In this document: positions 6,205-10,695 of the stretch, one piece after another
Layout: every line of letters begins with the position of its first letter
How positions within the stretch are numbered: position 1 is the first letter of the stretch
Assembly: GCA_937898535.1 (NCBI GenBank)
Contig: CALDKP010000218.1
Location: forward strand, 1-10,695
Length of the DNA stretch: 10,695 nt
DNA from: an uncultured Sphingomonadales bacterium
Lineage (GTDB): Bacteria > Pseudomonadota > Alphaproteobacteria > Sphingomonadales > Sphingomonadaceae
Reading direction: 5' to 3'
The notes under the pieces: model-generated
Database searches by the model: none
What the model was told of the DNA's origin: nothing
The model's input: only the letters and a program-made list of their open reading frames with translations
Position numbers and translations under genes: made by a program

Positions 6205-6525
6205 ATGACGACCAACCAATTGCTGCTTGAGGCTATCGCGCTCAAAAAATGTGTGACCGCCACCTATAATAATGTGGCGATGAAGCTTGCGCCGCACGTG
6301 CTCTATTCCAAGAATAATGCGCTGTTTATCGACGCGATTACGCTCGAAAAACATGGCGAGCCGCCGCGTGAGAAAAAGCTGGGTGCGTTTCATTTGCTTG
6401 GCCTCAACGATTTGAAACTGACCGAGCAATTGTTCGAAATGGACCCCTTATTCGAAGCCGGCGCGGAAAAATATGCAGGCGTGACGTTGTTCATGATCAG
6501 CGGCGAGCAGGGCGACGCAGGATAG
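6205..6525 (+). CDS. small WYL-like domain protein, function unknown
   Basis: A 106-residue soluble protein without signal peptide or membrane segment. The order of motifs is that of a WYL-type fold: a first strand KKCVTATYNNVAMKLAPHVLY (about 14-34), then NALFIDAITLEKHG (about 38-51), then LGAFHLLGLNDLKLTEQLFE (about 59-78). This mirrors the WYL pattern of a basic or aromatic strand followed by xxPH-x-L, a Y/F-L-x-A strand and a F-x-L-x-R/L-L segment. The C-terminus (PLFEAGAEKYAGVTLFMIS) is an extra strand. WYL domains bind ligands or nucleic acid ends, usually behind a helix-turn-helix; here the domain stands alone. The assignment is by pattern only. No ribosome binding site is evident; a promoter-like pair sits just upstream. 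Stop TAG at 6523-6525 lies 37 bp before recO, across a hairpin. Confidence 0.7.
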   Translation: MTTNQLLLEAIALKKCVTATYNNVAMKLAPHVLYSKNNALFIDAITLEKHGEPPREKKLGAFHLLGLNDLKLTEQLFEMDPLFEAGAEKYAGVTLFMISGEQGDAG

Positions 6526-6531
6526 AGCTTC

Positions 6532-6559
6532 CCCTCATGCCGCAGTGTTGGCATGAGGG
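6532..6559 (+). promoter_or_regulatory. hairpin covering the recO ribosome binding site
   Basis: CCCTCATGCC at 6532-6541 and GGCATGAGGG at 6550-6559 form a perfect 10-bp stem with an 8-nt loop (GCAGTGTT). The right arm contains GAGG(G) at 6555-6559, the only Shine-Dalgarno candidate for the recO ATG at 6563. Folded, it would hide the binding site. No U-run follows, so an intrinsic terminator is less likely. The pairing is seen directly; translational control is inferred. Confidence 0.6.
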
Positions 6560-6562
6560 CGT

Positions 6563-7153
6563 ATGGACATAACGGCATCCGCGATCATTTGTGCAGTCCG
6601 TAATCACGGCGAAACCGGCGCCATCGTGCGCGCGTTTTCCGAAGATTACGGCATGCTTGCGGGCTATGTGCAAGGCGCGCGGGGGCGGCAATTGCGGCCT
6701 GTGCTGATCCCCGGCAATGTCATCACCGGCGAATGGCGCACGCGCATAACGGGGCAGCTGGCGCGCCTGACGCCGGAACCGCTGCACAGCCGCGCGCATT
6801 TACTGGGCGAGCCGTTGGCGATTGCCGCGATTGACTGGGTCACCGCGCTGACCGCGGCGACGCTGGCCGAAGGCGTGCCTTATCCCCGCGTGTACAGCGC
6901 GTGCGACGGGTTGCTGTCGGCGATTGAGCTGGCGCCTGCCGCACGGGTTTGGGCGGGGGCCATTGCGCAATATGAAACCTTATTGCTGGCCGAACTTGGC
7001 TATGCCGAAGATTATGACGCCGACAGCGCACCGGTGGCGATGATGGCGCAAAACCGAAAGCGTTTGGTCGCGCATGTTCTGGGCGACCGCCGCGCCGATG
7101 TCATGGCCGCGCGTGAACGGTTGGTGGACCGCCTGAAAAGGGCAGTTGCATAA
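6563..7153 (+). CDS. recO: DNA repair protein RecO (short form)
   Basis: RecO helps load RecA on SSB-coated single-stranded DNA (RecFOR pathway) and anneals strands. The 196-residue protein begins with the RecO OB-fold (about 1-75): SAIICAVRNHGETGAIVRAFSEDYGMLAGYVQGARGR, split here as AVRNHGETGAIVRAF and GMLAGYVQGARG, then the basic strand GEWRTRITGQLARLTPE. A helical domain follows (about 80-150, including YSACDGLLSAIE and YETLLLAELGY). The protein ends in DRRADVMAARERLVDRLKRAVA-like helices. It is shorter than the ~240 residues usual for the family and has only two Cys (10 and 114), so the CxxC zinc-binding insert of many RecO proteins is absent. Start ATG 6563 is set by alignment to the family start; its GAGG lies only 4 nt away and inside a hairpin. 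Confidence 0.88.
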   Translation: MDITASAIICAVRNHGETGAIVRAFSEDYGMLAGYVQGARGRQLRPVLIPGNVITGEWRTRITGQLARLTPEPLHSRAHLLGEPLAIAAIDWVTALTAATLAEGVPYPRVYSACDGLLSAIELAPAARVWAGAIAQYETLLLAELGYAEDYDADSAPVAMMAQNRKRLVAHVLGDRRADVMAARERLVDRLKRAVA

Positions 7154-7189
7154 CCGCGCCGCACTTGGCAGGGGAGGCATGATTACAAC

Positions 7190-7271
7190 ACCGTAGCCCT
7201 GAGCCTGTCGAAGGGCGTTGAAAGGCATTGCCATATCGACAGGCGTGCTTCGACAGGCTCAGCACTACGGT
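7190..7271. repeat. inverted pair of 28-nt REP-like repeats (recO-leuB gap)
   Basis: Copy 1 occupies 7190-7217, copy 2 is inverted at 7244-7271, with 26 nt between. Both share ACCGTAG, then the core CTGAGCCTGTCGAAG, then CG. They differ only at two dinucleotides flanking the core, and the changes compensate: GCCCT...AGGGC in copy 1 against GTGCT...AGCAC in copy 2, so each keeps a 5-bp stem. The spacer contains a second TCGACAGGC (7236-7244), repeated at 7250-7258. The core resembles the GAGCCTGTCGAA palindromic repeat known from sphingomonads and other bacteria. The right copy ends 8 nt before the leuB ribosome binding site. Confidence 0.75.
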
Positions 7272-7291
7272 TTCTTTTGAGGAATGCCGCC

Positions 7292-8338
7292 TTGTTAGTT
7301 GCCTTATTACCCGGGGACGGAATTGGTCCCGAAGTCATCACCCAAGCACGGCGCGTATTGGACGCTCTGGCTATCGACGGATTGACCTTCGAAGACGCGT
7401 TGGTTGGCGGCGCGGCCTATAAGGCGACCGGCCATCCGCTGCCCCCCGAAACGCTGGACCTTGCAAAGCGCGCGGACGCGATATTGTTTGGTGCGGTGGG
7501 CGACCCCGATTGCGACGCGTTGGAACGGCATTTGCGGCCTGAACAGGCGATATTGGGGCTGCGCAAGGAACTGTCCTTATTTGCCAATTTGCGGCCCGCG
7601 ACCTTGTTTCCCGAACTGGCGGACGCCAGCGCGCTTCGTCCCGAGGTCGCCACACAGATCGACATGATCATCGTGCGCGAATTGAATGGTGATGTGTATT
7701 TCGGTGAAAAAGGCATGCGCAAAACCACCGATGGCAAGCGCGAAGGCTATGACATCATGTCCTATAATGAGGATGAAGTGCGCCGCATTGCCCGCGTCGG
7801 ATTTGAAACCGCGATGGCGCGCGGCAAGAAATTATGCTCGGTCGACAAGGCCAATGTGCTCGAAACCTCGCAACTGTGGCGCGATGTGGTGATTGAAACC
7901 CACGCCGAATATCCCGAAGTCACGCTCAGCCATATGTATGTCGACAATTGCGCGATGCAGTTGGTGCGCAACCCCGGCCAGTTTGACGTGATCGTCACCG
8001 GCAATTTGTTTGGCGATATCCTGTCCGATCAGGCGAGCATGTGTGCGGGATCGATTGGCATGCTGCCCAGCGCCTCGCTCGATAGCAACCAAAAGGGCCT
8101 GTATGAGCCCATCCACGGCAGTGCGCCCGATATTGCGGGGCAGGGCAAGGCGAACCCGTTGGCGACAATCTTGTCCGCCGGGATGATGCTGCGTTACTCG
8201 CTCAACTTGCCCGCGATGGCCGACCGCATTGACGCGGCGGTCGCCAAAGCACTCGCTGCCGGTGCCCGCTCGCCCGACCTTGGTGGGACGATGTCCACCA
8301 GCGAAATGGGCGACGCGGTGCTTGCTGCCTTGACCTGA
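7292..8338 (+). CDS. leuB: 3-isopropylmalate dehydrogenase
   Basis: LeuB oxidises and decarboxylates 3-isopropylmalate with NAD+ in leucine synthesis. The 348-residue protein has LLPGDGIGPEV at the N-terminus and substrate residues R91, R101, R129 and Y136 (RELNGDVYFGEKG), K186 (SVDKANVLE), D218 (YVDN), and metal ligands D242 and D246 (GNLFGDILSDQAS). The NAD-binding loop is GSAPDIAGQGKANPLATILS around 276-295. Spacing agrees with the Thermus enzyme. Start choice: no in-frame ATG exists near the front; TTG 7292 is preferred because GAGGA at 7279-7283 is 8 nt upstream and the product starts MLVALLPGDG as in the family. TTG 7277 is in frame but overlaps that binding site. The protein has N132-D134 where many relatives have T-G-G/D. 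metZ follows after 27 bp. Confidence 0.96.
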   Translation: MLVALLPGDGIGPEVITQARRVLDALAIDGLTFEDALVGGAAYKATGHPLPPETLDLAKRADAILFGAVGDPDCDALERHLRPEQAILGLRKELSLFANLRPATLFPELADASALRPEVATQIDMIIVRELNGDVYFGEKGMRKTTDGKREGYDIMSYNEDEVRRIARVGFETAMARGKKLCSVDKANVLETSQLWRDVVIETHAEYPEVTLSHMYVDNCAMQLVRNPGQFDVIVTGNLFGDILSDQASMCAGSIGMLPSASLDSNQKGLYEPIHGSAPDIAGQGKANPLATILSAGMMLRYSLNLPAMADRIDAAVAKALAAGARSPDLGGTMSTSEMGDAVLAALT

Positions 8339-8365
8339 ACCCTACACTCTCCGAAAAGCGAACTT

Positions 8366-9574
8366 ATGAAGAAAACGACTGGCCAGAATCGCGAAATCAC
8401 CCGGCATTGGCGTCCTGCCACACAGGCCGTGCGCGGTGGCACATGGCGTAGCGAACATGGCGAGACGTCGGAGGCTTTGTTCCTCTCGTCTGGCTTTACC
8501 TATGATGATGCGGAAACCGTAGCGGCCCGTTTTGCGGGTGAGCAGGACGGCATGACCTATTCGCGGTTGCAAAACCCGACGGTGCAAATGCTGGAGGAAC
8601 GCATTGCGCTGATGGAAGGGGCCGAGGCGTGCCGCGCGCAAGCCACGGGCATGGCCGCGATGACGACGGCTTTGCTGTGCCAATTGTCGCAAGGTGACCA
8701 TGTGGTCGCCGCGCGCGCGGCCTTTGGCTCGTGCCGTTGGTTGACGGACACGTTGCTGCCCAAATGGGGTATCAGCACGACCACCATCGACAGCCGCGAC
8801 AATGACGCATGGAAAGCGGCGATTCAGCCGAACACAAAAGTGTTCTTCTTTGAAACGCCCGCCAACCCGACGATGGACATTGTCGACATGGCCTATGTCT
8901 GCGGCCTCGCCAAAGAACATGGCATCACCACTGTGGTCGACAACGCCTTTGCCACCAGCGTGCTGCAACGGCCGATGGATTATGGCGCAGATGTTGTCGC
9001 CTATAGCGCAACGAAGCTGATGGACGGGCAGGGCCGCGTGCTTGCCGGCGCCGTCTGTGGTTCGCAACAATGGATGGATGACGTGCTGTTGCCGTTTCAG
9101 CGCAACACCGGACCCAATCTGTCGCCATTCAACGCTTGGGTCGTGCACAAGGGTTTGGAAACGCTGGAACTGCGCGCCATGCGGCAGTCGGAAAATGCGC
9201 TTATTGTCGGAAAATTCCTTGAAGGCCGCGTGCCGCATATCATGCATCCCGGCCTTGCCAGCCACCCGCAACATAATCTCGCCATGAGCCAGATGAAAGC
9301 CTGCGGACCCATCTTTGCATTTGAAGTCGATGGTGGCCGCAAGCAGGCGCACGCCCTGCTCAATGCGCTGCAGCTGATCGATATCTCGAACAATATCGGC
9401 GATGCGCGCAGCCTGATGTGCCACCCTGCGTCGTCCACCCACCATGGCATGGGCCCCGAAGGCCGCGAAGCCATGGGCGTTGGCGAAGGCATGATCCGCA
9501 TCAATGTCGGCTTGGAAGATCCTGCCGATCTGATCGACGATCTGGATCAGGCGCTCAGGGCCGCGGGATTGTGA
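8366..9574 (+). CDS. metZ: O-succinylhomoserine sulfhydrylase, PLP enzyme
   Basis: A 402-residue member of the Cys/Met-metabolism PLP family. It most likely makes homocysteine from O-succinylhomoserine and sulfide, the direct sulfhydrylation route to methionine. Visible: TQAVRGGT near 19-26, PLP-phosphate partner Y65 in TYSRLQNPT, ATGMAAMTTALL (93-104) at the cofactor phosphate site, FETPANPTMDIVD (162-174), D192 in VVDNAFAT, and Schiff-base K217 in AYSATKLMDGQGR. The C-terminal domain has LMCHPASSTHHGM and GMIRINVGLEDPADLIDDL. Length is normal. The lack of the large insertion seen in O-acetylhomoserine enzymes, and the SATKLMDGQGR wording, favour MetZ over MetY or cystathionine gamma-synthase, but the acyl group used is not proven by sequence. 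The Shine-Dalgarno before ATG 8366 is weak. The stop codon overlaps the apaG start. Confidence 0.9.
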   Translation: MKKTTGQNREITRHWRPATQAVRGGTWRSEHGETSEALFLSSGFTYDDAETVAARFAGEQDGMTYSRLQNPTVQMLEERIALMEGAEACRAQATGMAAMTTALLCQLSQGDHVVAARAAFGSCRWLTDTLLPKWGISTTTIDSRDNDAWKAAIQPNTKVFFFETPANPTMDIVDMAYVCGLAKEHGITTVVDNAFATSVLQRPMDYGADVVAYSATKLMDGQGRVLAGAVCGSQQWMDDVLLPFQRNTGPNLSPFNAWVVHKGLETLELRAMRQSENALIVGKFLEGRVPHIMHPGLASHPQHNLAMSQMKACGPIFAFEVDGGRKQAHALLNALQLIDISNNIGDARSLMCHPASSTHHGMGPEGREAMGVGEGMIRINVGLEDPADLIDDLDQALRAAGL

Positions 9575-9981
9575 CGAGCATCCTCGATTCCTTCTTCGCG
9601 GTCAGCGCAACGACCGAGGGCGTGACCGTCCGCGTGTCACCCAATTTTCTGCAAGAGCAATCGGCTCCGGCGCAAGGCCGCTGGTTTTGGTCCTATCATA
9701 TCCGCATCGAAAATGGCGGCGATGAACCCGTGCAATTGATGACGCGGCATTGGCGCATCACCGACGGTCGCGGCACGATCAACCATGTCGATGGCGATGG
9801 CGTGGTCGGCGAACAGCCCTTGCTGAAGCCCGGCGAGAGCCATGATTATGTGTCAGGCTGCCCACTGCCCACACCCAGCGGCATGATGGAAGGGCAATAT
9901 CGTTTCATCCGCGAAGATGGCACGACCTTCCTTGCCGAAATTCCACGCTTTACGCTGGTCGCCCCGGCTTCGGCGCGTTGA
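9571..9981 (+). CDS. apaG: ApaG-domain protein
   Basis: A 136-residue ApaG protein. ApaG was named from Co2+ resistance/Mg2+ efflux work in Salmonella and has an immunoglobulin-like beta fold; the molecular function is still unclear. Signature parts are present: VTVRVSPNFLQEQS (18-31), FWSYHIRIENGG (39-50), MTRHWRITDGRG (57-68), VDGDGVVGEQPLLKPGE, YVSGCPLPTPSGMMEGQYRF, and the end FLAEIPRFTL. Start choice: GTG 9571 gives MTSILDSFFAVSATTEG and overlaps the metZ stop as GTGA (9571-9574), typical for coupled translation. The frame stays open further upstream but only inside metZ. The LysR gene begins 7 bp after its TGA. Confidence 0.92.
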   Translation: MTSILDSFFAVSATTEGVTVRVSPNFLQEQSAPAQGRWFWSYHIRIENGGDEPVQLMTRHWRITDGRGTINHVDGDGVVGEQPLLKPGESHDYVSGCPLPTPSGMMEGQYRFIREDGTTFLAEIPRFTLVAPASAR

Positions 9982-9988
9982 GCATCCG

Positions 9989-10695
9989 ATGAAGCGGACG
10001 CATCTGCCCCTTAATGGTTTGCGCGTGCTGGACGCTTCGGCGCGGCATTTAAGCTTTACCAAGGCGGCGGACGAACTTGCGGTGACGCCAGCGGCCGTAG
10101 GTCAACAGATCCGCGCGCTGGAAGATATGTTGGGCGTCGTTCTTTTCCGCCGGACGCCCAAGGGGCTTGAGCTCACGGACGAGGCGACAAACGGCCTTGA
10201 TGCGCTGCGTGCAGGCTTTTTGCAGTTTGAAGAATCGGTCCGTGCGATGCAGGCGGGGCAATCGTCCAATTCGCTGACCATCGCCGCGCCGCGGGACTTT
10301 ACCGCCAAATGGCTGGCCGCGCGGTTGGCAAAATTCAGCAAGGCGAACCCCGGCACCCGCTTCACTTTGGTTGCAGCGGACGAGGCTGTCGACTTTACCG
10401 AAGCCAATCTCGACCTCGCCATCCGCTTGACCGAGGGCCCGGGCGAGCATGAAGGTGTGCGGTTGGGGGCTGGTGCATTTGTTCGTGTCGGTGGTCCTGA
10501 AGGTGGCGCGACCACGCCGATCAGTTGGCCGGGTTGCCCTGTGGCAGACGGTTCTGCCGCACTTCGGCTTGGCGATGCCGGCCTCGCGATCGACGCGCGC
10601 CGTGAACGGCCGCAGCAGCCAGTAGGCGTCGTCGTGAACCTGCGGCGCCCGCTGAGGATCGAGGTCGCGGCCCCTCCCGAAGAGTGCGGTAGATC
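9989..10695 (+). CDS. LysR-family transcriptional regulator (GcvA-like), 5' part
   Basis: Open from ATG 9989 to the right edge, 235 codons of a family that usually has about 295-305. The winged helix-turn-helix is clear: LPLNGLRVLDASARHLSFTKAADELAV split as LNGLRVLDASARHLS and TKAADELAVTPAAVGQQIRA, then LEDMLGVVLFRRTPKGLELT (residues 7-63), followed by a linker helix to about 90. The ligand-binding domain starts LTIAAPRDFTAKWLAARLAKF (from 96, split by a variable segment), with LDLAIRL at 141-147, as in GcvA-type members. Its ligand and targets cannot be read. Only a weak GAG precedes the start, 6 nt away, 7 bp after apaG, so cotranscription with leuB-metZ-apaG is possible. After about residue 203 (near 10598) the sequence no longer resembles the family and becomes GC-rich. 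Confidence 0.85.
   Translation, partial: MKRTHLPLNGLRVLDASARHLSFTKAADELAVTPAAVGQQIRALEDMLGVVLFRRTPKGLELTDEATNGLDALRAGFLQFEESVRAMQAGQSSNSLTIAAPRDFTAKWLAARLAKFSKANPGTRFTLVAADEAVDFTEANLDLAIRLTEGPGEHEGVRLGAGAFVRVGGPEGGATTPISWPGCPVADGSAALRLGDAGLAIDARRERPQQPVGVVVNLRRPLRIEVAAPPEECGR

Noticed and set aside
8342..9445. Open frame of 367 codons on the minus strand opposite metZ
   Set aside because: It lies wholly antisense to a clearly conserved PLP enzyme, and its composition (His, Arg, Gln rich) is that of a shadow frame in GC-rich DNA.
10676..10695. Sequencing adapter remnant at the right edge (GAAGAGTGCGGTAGATC)
   Set aside because: It resembles common adapter wording in composition but does not match it over a useful length; left as a possible low-quality end only.
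1..10695. A novel mobile, defence or secondary-metabolite system
   Set aside because: Every gene of useful length matches a housekeeping or common family; no integrase, transposase, toxin-antitoxin pair, CRISPR array or biosynthetic cluster was found on either strand.

Overview
The window looks like a chromosomal segment of an alphaproteobacterium, most likely a sphingomonad (Sphingomonadales). The reasons are an F0 operon in the alphaproteobacterial order atpI-atpB-atpE-atpF'-atpF without F1 genes, a short RecO, family sequences of sphingomonad flavour, moderately high GC, and small hairpin repeats of the kind scattered between genes in that group. All recognised genes lie on the + strand. 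No plasmid, phage, transposon, CRISPR or defence gene is visible. This is mostly a housekeeping region, and the interest is in intergenic RNA/DNA structure.

Layout. 2-361 is the 3' part of a YdbL-type (DUF1318) envelope protein cut by the left edge. 362-546 is a leader with a candidate promoter. 547-3147 is the F0 ATP synthase operon: AtpI, subunits a, c, b' and b. It has a U-rich initiation region before atpE and a GC-rich intercistronic hairpin after it, both plausible devices for making extra c subunit. 3148-3258 holds a REP-like hairpin cluster. 3259-5196 is uvrC. 5252-6145 is an alpha/beta hydrolase with its own strong ribosome binding site. 6205-6525 is a small WYL-like orphan protein, possibly made from a leaderless mRNA. 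6532-6559 is a perfect 10-bp hairpin whose right arm contains the recO ribosome binding site. 6563-7153 is recO. 7154-7291 holds a pair of inverted 28-nt repeat copies whose differences are compensatory. 7292-8338 is leuB (TTG start), followed closely by metZ (8366-9574), apaG (GTG start, overlapping metZ by 4 bp) and a LysR-family regulator running off the right edge.

How the genes fit together. The atp genes build the membrane proton-channel half of ATP synthase, and the F1 genes should be elsewhere. uvrC and recO are DNA repair genes but are not adjacent and do not look co-regulated. leuB and metZ are amino-acid biosynthesis genes (leucine, methionine). With apaG and lysR they have spacing of 27 bp, -4 bp and 7 bp, suggesting one transcription unit, with the regulator at its visible end.

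Limits. Family calls come from reading the proteins, without database searches. The last ~100 bases stop looking like the expected LysR domain and are GC-rich, so the right end may be a frameshift, a junction or poor sequence.
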